From the NCBI GenBank assembly GCA_973895155.1, contig OZ316899.1, positions 10,540,001 through 10,604,000 of the forward strand: DNA of 64,000 bases, written 5' to 3'. Source of the stretch: Marsupella aquatica (lineage: Eukaryota > Marchantiophyta). Below the pieces are notes generated by a model that was given only the letters and a program-made list of their open reading frames with translations, was not told the DNA's origin and did no database searches. This document shows positions 45,470 to 58,432 of the stretch, piece after piece. Positions within the stretch are counted from its first letter, which is position 1. Every line of letters starts with the position of its first letter. The position numbers were made by a program, and so were the translations under genes.

Positions 45470-48400
45470 TGAGCTTGCAGCAAGAAGTGAAGGAGCATGG
45501 CCAAAAGCAGAAAAGACAGACAGGTTTTACAAGAAGAAACTAACAACCGCCAATCTGCTCAAATCCGCTGCATAGATCAAACCCTCCAAACTACACAGCC
45601 CTCCTTTGAAAACAATCCAATGTGCTTTGGCTGGTGGATGACAAGGACTGGGAGAAGAGGAAACGTCTACACAATCAATCCCAATGACGGGACACAGAGA
45701 CCAGGCACAGAGAGGATTTGTGCTTAGACAAAAACCACAAATTGTAGCATGGGCGCCATAGCATTGGGCGGCAATGGGAAGAATTACATCAAATGAGTGG
45801 ACAGAGAATGAACAGTCCGGTTATAGGCAAACAGCGACTGATGCCCTGATGCAATGAAACACGCATTGACATAGCGGAGGGACATAAAAACTACATAAGC
45901 CAACTTACTGACCTTTTAAGGCCCACAATTTCAAGGGGAGGGACAAAGACAGCAATAACAGACGCAGAGACAAAGCTGTACTCTGTCAATTGAGTAGGCA
46001 AGTGGGTGGGTGAAGATCAACAACCAATGTAGCAGCGCAACCAGAGTAGCAACAAAGAAGCAGGTTGCCCTCAGTCTCCTATTTTTCAAGCAGCTCGTGC
46101 TCGCGGTCAATCTCCTATTCTGCAAGCAGCTCACGCTCGTCCCTCTTGTTCTGCAAGCAGGTCATTCTTGTCGGCGATGGTGCAAGCTGTCCTCCTAAAC
46201 TCTGACACTCAAAATGAAAAGACCAAGCACCTCCAATCTGTTTGATCCCTTCCGCAAGCAGCCGAGCGGCAGACGATAATGTAGGGATCAAGAACCAAGT
46301 GCCAGGCGGACATTGCACAAAATGAGGACCGGGGGCAGAGACAAAATCTACCGAAATCTACCGAAATCTACTTCTTGGGGTCCAGCCCACGGATGGACAT
46401 CATGCAAGGTGGTCAAAAATGGTAAGTGCAATTGTTGGAGAGTTGTACTCGCGATTACTAACGGTGCATCCACAAAACGCGTCATCAAGTTGTCAGTGCG
46501 GCCACAACAATTTTGACAGTCTCAGGATCACAGGTCCACAAACAAGTTGCAAATGAAGACACACAACGTCCAGGAGGGAAAGTCCGCAACACTAACCCTT
46601 TGTAAAGCCCCCGAGCTTACCTTCTAGCTGCCGACGCAAAGAGAAAACCTACTCGGACACTGAAGCAACCCTAAACTCAAAGTCTCACCTTAGCGCAACA
46701 ACTCCTGGATTGGATTCAGCTAGCTCAGGCTCAATGAAGCATGTCGCCTCGGGCTCTCCGGATCCTCCCAAGGCAGCAAACAAGTTAGGGTCCATGGTCC
46801 TTGTACCTTCACCGCACCGTTGTGTCCTTCCCAATGCCTCCTCTGTAGTTGCGTCTTGTCTGCAACTCTACAGCTCCCCGTGTTGCTCTGCCGCACTTAG
46901 TTATATTCCAACGCCCGATCGTGACCAAAAAGAGTTTTCTCCTGCTGGACAGCACTAGGCATTTGTTCAATCTCTTGATCACGCGTAAGCAGCTATAGGT
47001 ATGAATCACTCAGTTGGCAGCTCAATACGCTTACAGCAAGAGGGCGCAATAGGTAGAAGCTCGCGCTACCTAGACCAGCACAAGGACAAAGCATTAACAT
47101 TGAAACTGTACCATGGAGCTGGAGAAAACCACAGAGTAATTGAAGCCTAACAATACCCTTCTTAGCTCCCGACTCCAAACTCTCGGCTCCCAGTTTGCAA
47201 GAACAAGCACTATGAAAATATGGATTCCCACATTGACTGTGTCCGCAGAACAGATGCAACCCGCATGCAACTTCACCAGCTCAACGGCAGCTTGACAACT
47301 GAAGGACCTCCCAATGAGCCTCACGGCCTCCCGATGCTCGTTATGGGTGCAGCAAAAGGGTCTATACCACAACTGTGACCGAGATTGTCACCCAAAACCT
47401 TGAAGAAACCCCAACCTCCGACTCCTCAAACTCCGACAAGCTCCTCACGAACGTTGCAGCAGCCACAACCTTCTTCGCCCTACCAGCCAAAAACTAAATG
47501 TCCCTAAAGGAGATCGAGCAGGAATGCAGGTCTATGAATAGACTGCAAGCGCAAGGTTAGATCACTGCAACTGCCTGAACACTGCTCCTCAAGAGCATAA
47601 ACAAGCACATAACGCGCGGGAAGTTCACTCCGCAATGGTCGCAAAAAGTGGGCAACACTGAAAGGAAAACCCTACGTAAAACCCCGAACACTCCACCCCT
47701 CACGTTCTAAGTTCAATGACAATGGCGAAAACTCCAAAGAGACTCCCAAAGTGAAGTTTAGTGCCTGAAACCGAATTAGGGGAAGCCACTCAGCCTTACC
47801 GTTTGAGTGAGCCGTTGAGTGTCACCCAAAGTGGGACAAAGCTACAAAGTGTTACTGCATGGCCAACTTAGGCAATGAATGGTCATATTTGCACATACAT
47901 GGTCGGTAGTGACATTTTATTGCACGCCGTAATCAGGATTAAGGTTGCCCAACATTATATCCGGTCCTAAAATGCAATATTCCCGGTGCAAGAATGTGAC
48001 CTAGCTCTAATGTATGAAAAAGGACCGGTACAAATCTACCTTTGTGCATCTTGACCTTTTATAGATGGATTTAGTAATGGCCAAGAATATCTTGACCATC
48101 CCTCCATGGTCCAACCTCCATGAACCCCACTTCATTAAACCCAAAACCTTTTTGGTCACAAATAAGGACATTTAATGAGTTATGCCCCTTGCTATCACCC
48201 TCTTTATAGATTTATTTTTTTGTTTGAAATTTTACATTTATTCCGCGTGAACCCCACGGATGGGGGAACCAGTAGGCCAAATGGCATCATAAAACCTCAA
48301 CACCCAAAGGAGGCAATAACAAAGAGTTACTCAACCAGGGTCATCAGATCAGGCAAAGATTGCGAAGCCGTTCTTCTAGTGGTCCATGCAACAAGTAACA

Positions 48401-48840
48401 ACTAGGGAATAAGCACTAGAAGGCGCAGTAGGTCAGCATAGTGTAAGTGTAAAGTGTCAAAGCATTGTCTAGTACTAAATTAATCCACCTGATTAGTAAG
48501 AAGGGGGTGTATACTGTAATGGGAAAAAGAAAAAAAACCAAGGCATGAGCAAGGGCCACCAAGAGTGGTGCAGCTATAAGCTATAGGGATTGAACACAAT
48601 GCGGGGGGGGCAGTGGCACTATGTATGAGGAAATCACGGGAGTATCGGTGTCAAATGAGTCGACAAAACTCCCAGATAGCCACACAGTATAAATCAATCT
48701 CACAGAAGGCTGCCATCAATGGAGGAAACAATTTGACACGACCCACATCTGAGAGTGTGAATTCGCTCGATCTCCAGCAGTTCTTTGGCACTCGATAGAC
48801 GTCGGTGCTTTCGGCTCAAAGATGAAGGAGAATTACCCCT
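45470..48840. other. Right part of CACTA-2, non-coding
   Basis: No frame with recognisable motifs. Small repeats are present: an imperfect repeat of about 40-50 bp containing CTGCAAGCAG (46080-46165) and a 10-bp repeat CTACCGAAAT (46346-46375). GGTCCTAAAA, AAAAAGGACCGG and CCTTTTATAGA (47960-48070) distantly resemble the left subterminal motifs. It may contain the promoter of the minus-strand gene row. The right terminus was not recognised. Confidence 0.4.
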
Positions 48841-49079
48841 CCTCAACATAGAGTGAACATTACCCATGATGTGCTAGACTATTCACCCTTCACAAAGTAG
48901 CAAGGTTACTTCTCATAGTCTTTTAGTGAACCATAAAACTCTCATAGTCTTTTCTAGTCTTCAACAAAACCGGTGCAATGGGTGCGAGTTGTTTTAAGTA
49001 TGGAAAAAGGACTTAGTGGGCATAGTCCTATAAGGTATGGTCCTAACTCTGCGCAACAAACAATTCACAAGTAAGAATG

Positions 49080-49102
49080 CCCCCTCCATCTAGCGCCAAA
49101 AA
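49080..49102 (-). promoter_or_regulatory. PBS-like site next to the G/J LTR
   Basis: On the minus strand the LTR end (..GTGCCACA) is followed by TTTTTGGCGCTAGATGGAGG. A TGGCGC start shortly after an LTR is typical of a retrotransposon primer-binding site. It implies that the LTR at 49103-49971 served as a 5' LTR for sequence to its left, as well as lying 3' of the G ORFs to its right. Confidence 0.5.
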
Positions 49103-49971
49103 TGTGGCACGTTTCCCAAGATCTCTAACCCCAAGAACTACCCTCAACCGATCATAAACCACTTGTTTATGTCCGTCCTCTTGCCTTATGGCAGCTATTC
49201 GGCTTGGAAACATGATACTCTCCTTTGATCCACACTTACCGGACCGATTCTTTCACTGGGCTTGTGAATTGTGCACAACTGAGACACCTAATTCCTCTTT
49301 AACTTCTTCAGGTATATTTGTATTCTGCCCCCGGAATGTACCTCTACGGCTTAATTTCTTAAGCCGGCTGAAGGTCTTTTTCAGACTGACTCAACCCACA
49401 CTTCACCGACTAACACTCTCAATCCTCACTTTTCTCTCAGAGTTTGATTGGGCAGTTTCCAATCAAGACAATGCGATTGTATTTTGCTCAACAGTTCACC
49501 CTATCTGACTTAAATCGATCAAGCAACAGATATCATAATACTCAATTTCTTGGATGGCAAGAATCTGCGAACTATGCAACAAGGCCAACTCAATTCAAAC
49601 AATTGCTCAAAAATCCAAGGGAACTGGTGGTTTACTGATACCCTGCGGTCTAGATTTAGCCGAGAGCTTCCTGTGCTCACAACAATACAGATTAACACTA
49701 AAGCCTTGACTAAGAAAAAGCCCCCGAAGCCACGCTGCCCAAGTTTTTATCCTTGTAGCGCATCCAGGGAAAAACAACGGAAATCCTAACCACCACACAT
49801 GGCCTTCCACCGCGATAATCCTACCAAAAAACTATCACCTAAAAACTTGAATAGCCCGGAACCCTGTGTGAACCGAGCATCTACTACTACCTAAGCCGAC
49901 AGGGCGCTACTTGCCCTGTCCCATCCTACAACGGCCGCGCCCTTCTGGCCCAAGCCCTTCTCCTGCCGCCA
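49103..49971 (-). repeat. Gypsy G LTR (869 bp)
   Basis: Begins TGTGGCACGTTTCCCAAG and ends ..CTGCCGCCA, bordered on the right by a minus-strand purine-rich tract (GGAAGGAGGACG) and the 3' ORF of G. Several internal blocks are shared with the H/F/E LTRs (for example the GGAATG box and the AAGGCCAACTC-like block), so the families are related. Its first 130 bp match fragment J at 32524. Confidence 0.82.
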
Positions 49972-50009
49972 CGTCCTCCTTCCAACCGATGACTGGCCCT
50001 CCTTAATTG

Positions 50010-53000
50010 TCAGAGGACCGGGGGTAAGTCCGAATCTTCCGACTCTGCACCTTCTCCTGCCATCGGCCCCGGCCTGACCCCTTCGGCTTCCTCGACTTTG
50101 GCTTCTGGTTTGTCGGCCCCGGCCTCGGTCTCGGCATCGGCATCTGCATTGGCATCCTCCTGGGAAACGGCTTGGAGAGCCTTTGCCTTAACTTCCTCAA
50201 TCCAAGCCTCTTCCCCAATGCGCTCGGTCTCGATAACCCATGGTTTCACGTTCTGTGCGTCCATAGAAGCAGTACCATCATCTAAACCTGTTACCGCAGC
50301 TCCAAGTTGATCCGCAGTACTTACCTCTACCACAGCTGCCTTCAGGGCCACAGTACCACAAATGTGAGCGGCCATACTCTCGACTTCCTCCGGAGTGGCT
50401 TTAAGGGCCTTAACTTTATTATCGCCTGGCCCCATGAACGTCTTTGCCAAGTCTGCCACCAACTGCATGGCTTTGTCCTCAGTCACGCTTGTCAACAGGG
50501 AGCTTGGCTTCGGCTTTGGCTTCACTATATTTCCGCCTACCATACTATTGACGGGAAGCCTTTCAGTTGGTGACCCATATCCCGCTTCGACATACTTCTT
50601 TAATTTCTGCGTTTGATTGTCGGCACGCCTCTGCAACCCGATCATCTTATCCTTGGCCTCCTCCAATTCCTGAGATACGTCTTCAACTTCATTGTTAAGC
50701 CGTAGTATCTCGGCCCTGGCCGTCTTCAACTCCTCATTTAAGATCTGCACGATCTCCAACTCTTGCTTATCTACAGCTGCTTTCAAGGAGTCGTTGATAC
50801 CTTCCAGTTTTTTGACCTCGTTCGTCTATGCCTGCTTTGTCCTGGTTAGCTCCTCCTGAAGCTCCTTGCGTATCTGCTGAACCTGGTTTAGGTGATCATT
50901 GGCCGCCATGCACATGGCGTCATCATGCTTCTCACGCATGGCCTCCAACCGGTCGAGTAACTTATCATACTTCCTTTGGGCTTCTGCAAGGCCTTCTCGC
51001 TCTAGGTGGCCTGCTCCTTAGCCGTCTTCTTGAGCCTCTCAACTTGGCGATTTAAACCCTATACTTTTGCTTTTGAATCGGCTAACTCCAGCTCTATCTT
51101 CGTCAACTTTTCCTTGATCTGCTGGTTATCCAATTGGTAGTTTTCCAATTGGTTGTTTGCCACTTCCAATTCCTGTTGCTTAGCCAAGAGATCTGCTGAG
51201 TTGGTTGACCCGACTTTGTCTTAGCAACTTTGGCCTCCATGGAGCGAAGCCGAGCGATCACTTCCTCCTTCTTCAGTCGCTCCAATGTCATTGCCTCCTC
51301 CAGTCTCATCTGATCAGCCATTTCCTTTCTAAGAAATGGCCCGGATTCCAACTCGTTGCCAAAGATTTCTAAGGCGAAGAGTCCACACATGTCTCCATAC
51401 TCCTTAGCCCAATTTCTTGCATAGTTTGACCTCCCAGGTGATACTGGCATCTGCCATCGAGGTCGTCTCTCCCAAGCTTCTGCCCGTAATTGATCAAAGT
51501 CAGTGAGAGGTTCGGCTTGCCTCTCACTAAGCCGTCTTATTCCTTCCGGCCACTCTCCTCCTGGTAGCTGGCATTCGTGTTCTGCATTCCGGGCCCCCCA
51601 CTCCTTAATCTTCTCATGTAGCCCGGCTTCAGCTTCCTTCATCTTGTCGAATTCCAATGGCGTCACATCTGGTGGAGGAGATTCTGGCATTTTCTGGTCC
51701 TCTGGTTTGCCATAGAAGACCGCGGGAAGTCTTCTACAAAACCTTCCCATCGTTCTAACTCCTGGGACCGGCCTCTCCCCGTGATTGACATAGTCGTCGT
51801 CGTAATCATCCACATTGACCTGACTACCTAACATGCCGGCCTCTCCTCCAAAGCTCCCGATCTCCTCCTCTGAATATTGTTGGGCTGCTGCTGGTTGACC
51901 TTCCTCCACGGGTCCGTTCACTTGGGCTCTGTTAGAAGCTCTTACTACTGGCCTTTCCTGGCCTCGGCTTACCTCCTCATCTGTCTCTGAATCCATTCGC
52001 TTGTCATATTTCTTTCTCTCTTCGACAGTCATCTTCCTCTCGACCAACTGGATGCCTGCATATGGATTATTGCGAGTAGGCCGGCGTAACGGATTTCTCA
52101 CTACATCATATGTTACTACCTCTGGCTCCTTGATAGGGAAATGCTCTCGTTCTCATGTTGCCTATGTTACCGACCTCCTCCCGTGGCGTCGTATGTTTAG
52201 AGGCTCCTCGTCCTCCTCCACCTCCTCAAGTGGTGCAGTGATCTGCATCCGCTCCTGTATAGGCAACACTGGTGCAAAAGACTGGCTTCTTGCATATCGG
52301 CAAAGTAATTGCAGATGGTACCCTAGTCTGGATACCGCTCCCTCCCCAATGCTTTGCTTCTCTTTGTTTAATGCCTTCTTCAACTGCATTAAGAGATAGC
52401 CGTTGTAGTCTTGGCTTGCATCGATATTCTCTACCAAAAATACCTGGGCTTTGCCGATTTCTGCTCTCGGCAAGGTACAATGCAATGTGACTCTCAGAAA
52501 ATCAATCAGCTGCCCTATATGTGGGTTGGTACATTGATTCCTGAAAAACCCATTCTTAGTGGAAATGACCTGAACTGGTCATCCGGCAACGTCTTCCTCT
52601 GTTCCACCTTTGTCTTCCTTCCTGTTGGTAAAGCGAACACGGCTTCGATAAGCGCAGGTGTTAATTCGAACACCTTTCCATACAGCAGCGTTGTGCTGGA
52701 AGAAGCCTCCCAGCATCCCACGAAGTCCAACAGATCCTCATCCGGTATGTCTACCATTCTCCAAGAAACCTGACAAAGCCCTCCAACCCAGTGTCATTCA
52801 TATATCGTGCATATTTATTATCTTGAACGGCACTGAGGACCTCATCCTCATCTCTTGCGAACTGTAATTGTAAATCGATAGGTAACCTGTTCGCCCACCC
52901 TGTCATGTTTTTATCTTCTACAGCCCGATCTCTAATTGGCCCGGATTCCATCTTGATTGGTCTCTCCGACCTAGTTTGCTTTGCTGGAGTTGCAGATGCC

Positions 53001-53400
53001 GAAACTCCCTTGCACTTCATCTCATCAGCGCCTGAATACTCCCAAGAATAGTTGCCTTCGTCCACTTTGCAGTGTGACCCTTCAATTCCCAAAGTGGTTG
53101 CCCGGCGTTCTTGATTGCCTCCCTGATCCCCACGACCTTATTCTCCCGAATTAGCAATTCGTCAAGCTCCGCACTGGTGGGAGTCCACAAGAACTTTTCC
53201 AACACCTCCTCCGTATCTACGAATGTCGATTTGTGAATTCCCCATAATCGCGCAAGCTCTGCTCGTTCTCTGGCTGCGCACTCCGGCTCAACGTCTTCAT
53301 ACATAGGTATCAGCTGCCTTGCTTCTTCAAGCAAACAACCCCAAAACTTCCCTGCCTGATTCACCGTGTTCATTCCACCGAATGCCAAGAACTTGCGCAA
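50010..53400 (-). pseudogene. Gypsy G extra 3' ORF (coiled coil), frameshifted
   Basis: Homologue of the element E ORF, read in pieces: 53400-53017, 53092-52751, 52757-52515, 52485-52162, 52101-51103 and 50786-50010. The N-terminal globular part contains ELTPALIEAVFALPTGRKTK, LPRAEIGKAQVFL, NGYLLMQLKKALN and SRLGYHLQLLCRYA, which aligns with the same motifs in E (63890-63490). A disordered acidic region, a long coiled coil and a Glu/Ala-rich tail follow. At least four frameshifts or stops break it. It resembles the globular domain often named putative plant transposon protein; the function is unknown. Confidence 0.72.
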
Positions 53401-53672
53401 TTTCCCAAACCACCTCCCCTGATCGATCGGCAGCTGATTCCACCTCCCTAGGTTGATCGAACAAGCAATTGCACTAGTGTACAGAGTGTCGGTCCCCTCC
53501 CTATGAAGCCGTCTCCTGATGGCTTACCTGATCAAGCCCTGATTAGGTCATAACCCTAATCCCACTTAATCGCGACCGTTGGATCAGATCCCATCACAAT
53601 TTCCCCCGAACATATTGCAATCGGCCTTGATCCTTATACCTTATCTTTATTTAGCCATTATTTTAGGCTTAA

Positions 53673-56600
53673 CTAAGTACTTCGTGATCCTGGCACGGCA
53701 TCACATAGCTCCCCACTTAATTGTGAAGCGTCCTTGCAAACATCTTCAAATTCATACATGTAGTATTTTTTAAGCCTATCATAATGTACTCTTATGGGAT
53801 AAACCTCGCTCGTGATATTGGCTAGTTGGACTGACCCATTGGAGAACATCATCTCCACTTTGTATGGTCCTAACCAGCGAGTGTAAAGCTTCCCAGGGAA
53901 TTTTACGTACCTGCTGTCATACAGTAACACTAAATCTCCAGTCTGAATACAAATTGGCCTTAGCTTCTTATCGTATCTTTGCTTCATTAGTTCCTGTCGA
54001 TACTTCAATCTTTCTGATGCTATCAACCTAGCCTCCTCCAATGCTTCCAATTGGTACAACCTTGCTCTCCTGCTTTCGGCCTCCGACAGACGTTGTCATA
54101 TAGTAACTCGATAAGTGGGAACCTCCAATTCCATTGGTACCAAGGCCTCCTGCCCAAACGTTAGGAAATAAGGTGTATGCCCCATAGTCGTTTTGTAGGC
54201 CAAGTTGTAAGCAAAAACAGCAGTGTACAGCTTGTCATCCCAGTCATCCTTGTGGTCAGATACCGTCTTGTTCAGTATCTTACCAATGATTCCATTTGCA
54301 TGCTCGGTAAGTCCATTGGCCTTAGGATGATAGGGAGTTGTAGGCCGATGCCGAACTAGATATTGCTCATTAAGCCGACCGACGATATTATTTAGGAAAT
54401 GAGTCCCCCGATCGCTGACCAGCTCAAGAGGCGCCCCATACCTGGTGAAAATCTGCTCGTATAAAAATTGAGCAGTTGTAACAGCATCATCTTTCATCGT
54501 CGGCCGAGCCTCTACCCATTTGGTGGCATAATCAGTGGCCAAGATGATGTACTTATTCCTCCGAGGATAAGTTTTTGGTTTTAGAGGCCCAATGTAATCA
54601 ATCCCCCACTTCTCAAATGCAGCAAGGGGTAAAATTGGATGCAATGGATGTCTACTGGCAGCCCTTGGTCCCCCCGCTCTTTGACAAGGATCACACTCCT
54701 TAATGAATTGATGAACATCCTTGTGCAAGGTTGGCCACCAGTCCAATATCTTACGTGTGGTAACTACTGGTGCAAAATGACCTCCGGCCTCCTTGCCGTG
54801 CATTGCTTCCATTACCTTTCGGGTTTCATTCCTCTCCAAACATCTCTGGAGATTACCAGATGCTCCCAGTCTATGCAACACTCCCTTGATGACCTGATAA
54901 CGTGCTGCTTTTTGCAAAAACACAGCCTTCTGCTCTCTGGTCCATGCCGTATTCAGTCGTGCTGTACTCAAAAATCCCAATATCTCGGGGTACCAAGTAT
55001 TCAAATTTTTGATCTGAAAAAATTCCTCATCCGGAAAACGGTCGTCAATGCAATCTGTTGCTGGGTCACCTAGTACCCTAGAGAAGAAATCAGCATTTGC
55101 GTGTAACTTTCCAGGTTTAATCCTTAATTTGTAATCAAATTCTTGCAACAGAAGTATCCATCGGGCCACTCGTCCTGTAAGATCCGGCTTATTCACTAAG
55201 TACTTCAACCTTTCATGATCTGTATGGAAGATCACACGGTACCCCAATAAGTAATGTCGAAACTTTTTACATGAGTAAATGACCCCTAATGCCTCCCTCT
55301 CTGTAGTCGTGTAGTTCTGCTCGGCTACAGCTAACTGTCGGCTTGCAAAATAGATGGGGTGGTCCTTTCCCTTATCATCTAACTGACTTAGAACGGAGTC
55401 GATGCAAAACCCTGAAACATCGACAAACACGTGAAAATCCTTATTCCAATCAGGTGCCATCATAACGAGTGCTTCAACCAGCTTTTGCTTCAACTGTATC
55501 ACAGCCGTAACCCGTTCAAGTGTTGCTTCAAAATCTGAACCTGCTTTGAGCATGTTGGTTAACGGCAGTGCTAGCTTGGCAAAATCCTTGATAAACCTGC
55601 GATAGTAACCAATACAACCCAAGAAAGATCTGACATCTTTTATATTCTTGGGCTGCATGATATCGAGCCACACGGCTAATTTTCCCTTATCAATTTCGAT
55701 TCCCCTCTTGGATACCTTGTGTCCAAGCAGGACGCCCTGAGTTACTCCAAAGAAACATTTATCTGGATGTAACTTCAATCCCACCTGTCTGCATCTTTCA
55801 AAGGTTCTTCGTAAGTACTTGGCATGTTTGGACGCCTTCCCAAACACAGCAAAATCATGAATGAATATCTCCAGGAATTTCCTTAGGTAGTCGTGAAATA
55901 TGTTAACCATCAACCTTTGGAACATAGCTGGCGCATTACATAGTCCAAACGGCATCCGATTGAATACATAAATTCCCCACTCCGTAATAAAAGCGGTTTT
56001 GATCTGATCCTCTTGCCTGATTCTGATTTGGTTATATCCAGAGTAGCCATCCATGAAAGAATACAACTCATGGCTAGCTACAGTATCTAGCACCATATCA
56101 GTAAGAGGTAACGGAAAATGATCTTTCAAAGTGGCGTCATTTAACTTCCTGTAATCCTGGCACACCCTTATCTTTGGCTTGCCATCCGGTCCTGCCTTCT
56201 TGGGTACAATGACAATAGGAGACACCCAGTCCAAATGGAGAACTGGTGTAATGAAGCCGGCTTCTACCAACTTGTCGATCTCGGCCTTTACCAACAACGA
56301 GTACTTTGGGTTCATCCTCCTCATTGGTTGCCAAAATGATTTGGCTCCCAACATAAGGTCAATCCAATGTTCCCCCAATTTTGGGTCCACTCCTTGTAAA
56401 TCAAGGTGACTCCAAGCAAAAACATCCTGATATTCCATAAGTAACTCACTGATCTCTTTTTCGATTTTGGGAGCAAGATCCCTACCCAAATTTACCTCCC
56501 GACCCTCACCCAACTTGAGCTTTCTGTATTGCTTTGATTGAATCATGTTGATTTGCTTCTTTAGAGTTGGATCTAGGTCTGCTTCCAACCTGGCCAACCT

Positions 56601-56935
56601 CATTCCTCCATATACTGGAATTTTGGGCTCCGCCCGCTCCCTTCCTTTCGTCACCTCCGCTGTTGAGTCTCCACCGGAAGAAGTAACTTGTTCAATGATG
56701 GTGTTGATCTCTGCTAGAGTAGATCCGTTCAGCTTCGGCTTCCCTTGTAGCCTTAGCATTTTCAACCTCATTTTTTTAGTAGCCGGTCGACACCTTAGCT
56801 CGCTCGGAACAATTGACTCCAAACTCGCTTTATTTATTGTGACAGCAGGTACCCTGATCGAATTGACTCGAACGCCTCTTGATTCGTCTGCGTAGTTGCC
56901 TGGTCTGCCGAGTGAGTCTTTGTAAGCGGAGTGAC
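53673..56935 (-). pseudogene. Gypsy G pol: reverse transcriptase, RNase H, integrase
   Basis: The 56822-54096 frame (about 908 residues) shows reverse transcriptase (PKKAGPDGKPKIRVCQDYRK, then LPLTDMVLDTVASHELYSFM, FGLCNAPAMFQRL), RNase H (HVFVDVSGFCIDSVLSQLDD, NYTTTEREALGVIYS, FHTDHERLKYLV) and integrase (H/H..CDPCQRAG zinc, then GIDYIGPLKP, LVSDRGTHF and TEHANGIIGK giving D, D and E). A TGA at 54096 (CGA fits) separates the integrase C-terminus (54093-53673, GDLVLLYDSRYVKFPGKLYT, GPYKVE). The reverse-transcriptase catalytic motif reads FIHDF instead of F-x-DD, so one metal-binding Asp is His. Confidence 0.88.
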
Positions 56936-57444
56936 CTTTTCATCAACCAGCGCTGCCGACTCCGGCCACTGTGCCACAGCGCTTGATGAAAATCCACCAT
57001 CATGACGTTGGGATCCTGTGATAGAACAAGTTCCTCCACTTGAACCTGTGATTCAGTTTCTTTATCCATGATAATCGATTCCAAAAAGGCGGCCTCAATT
57101 GCGAAGCAGCTATCAGCCGGGACTTCCTGGCATTTTGAATCGCCTTCCTCTATGATAGGTTCCATCCGACTCTTCCTTGCTAACATTAATGGAATTGAAA
57201 TGGGTTCTTCCTCAATTTCCGGAACGATTGGTCATATGGAATCTGCGTCTCCCATCCAAAGTCCGTTGGGTGGTGTGTCAGGTCCAAACACACTTGCTTC
57301 TGATACCCCTGATAAGCATTCCAGCCAACGCACATCATCAGCAGATTCTAACCCAGTATCATAGTCGTCTGCTTCACGAATCAACCTGGTTGCTTCATCC
57401 TCTACCTCCCATGACATGGTAATAGGTGGAGTTTCGAATGTAAA

Positions 57445-58432
57445 CTATTTTGTGCCCCAGTTTTCCACAACTTTTGCAAGGTACAACCAGGGTCGTCCTA
57501 TCAGCACCCGAAATGAGGTAGGGTTCACCGGCTTCATCACAATGTAATTGATGCTGAATGCGATACCACCAATCTCCGTGCGTATTCCTTTAAGGATGCC
57601 AGTGGGAACTACCTGATAGCCATTTGCCATATTCAGCACCCTTCCTGTTAATTCTGGTTTGAATCCCCAAGCCGCCGCTGTTGAATCAATCAGTATGCAT
57701 ACCCCAGACCCTCCATCAATTGGTACATGCATAACCTTTTCTTTATTGATGATGATTGGTAAGCAAAGGGCTCCCCTATCCTCCTGAATCATCATGACAT
57801 CCGTACGAGTGGCTACTCGAGGAAGCCTCGGCTTCCCAGCAATGGCTTTTTTCAACTGCTTCCGAAAATACGGGCTATTTTTTAATAATTGATCCACAGT
57901 AGCCGTAACGCGTGATTCCAACACATCCTTTGCCAAGTTGTATGGCACCAGCTGTTTCTCTGTGTCATCCTCCAGGGGTAATTTAATTGCTCTAAGAGGA
58001 TTCTCCTGAGTTGGTAATGATTCTGGTTCCCTTGGTTTTAGAGGTGTGCTTGGTGAAGTCAGTGGTGACACACTTCTGTCCTCCACTGTCGTCTTTGAAG
58101 CAGAAACAATTTCCTCCTGCATTCGCTTGCCAGCTCTCTTAATATCCTTCTGGAGTGCAACCTCATTCTTGTCCTTCTCCAGCTCTACCAACTGGTCCTT
58201 CACACTAGCCGTGACTGCCGGAAAAAATAAATTGGGATGCGTTCGATCAAAATCACTATCCTAAGAAGGACTGGGATCACCAGGTACGACTTGCGGGTCC
58301 TCATTGACAGGGGCCTTGCCGTTAGAACCCGAAGACGTGGAATCAGACGCATCTTCCTTCCACGGCTTCTGGTTCTTGATAATTCCCTCCCACCTTTGCT
58401 TCCTTCTGGTGGATCTAGTGGACACACGGTGT
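57445..58432 (-). pseudogene. Gypsy G gag remnant and aspartic protease
   Basis: The frame from about 58390 (IIKNQKPWKEDASDSTSSGS) passes one stop near 58260. It then continues through a charged linker (VKDQLVELEKDKNEVALQKD) into the protease, with VPIDGGSGVCILIDS at the active site and RVLIGRPWLYLAKVV at the end. No capsid or zinc knuckle is present, because element F is inserted at 58440. A further linker (57417-56830) with frameshifts joins it to pol. Confidence 0.75.

Larger units (their letters stand above)
32654..49102. mobile_element. CACTA-2: gene-rich CACTA transposon, right end unresolved
   Basis: The left end is CACTAGTAGAAACCGGGG at 32654, followed by a subterminal repeat array. 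The interior encodes a TnpA-like protein, a TNP2 transposase, an F-box protein, a tandem-BRCT protein and an EDM2-like PHD protein, all on the minus strand. A matching right terminus ending in TAGTG with a 3-bp duplication was not found before the LTR at 49103. The right border is therefore only an upper limit, and the end may be deleted or diverged. Confidence 0.7.

Noticed and set aside
46080-46375. Small tandem repeats as part of a coding region
   Set aside because: No frame across them is conserved between units, and stops occur in all frames nearby.
48365-48382. TTCTAGTG as the right terminus of CACTA-2
   Set aside because: Its reverse complement CACTAGAAGAACGG only loosely resembles the left end CACTAGTAGAAACCGG, the flanks (CAC and GTC) do not form a duplication, and no clear subterminal repeat array lies beside it.
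53465-53490. CACTAGTG string as a CACTA end
   Set aside because: It lies between the integrase and the extra ORF of gypsy G, lacks subterminal repeats and a partner terminus, and is a chance match.
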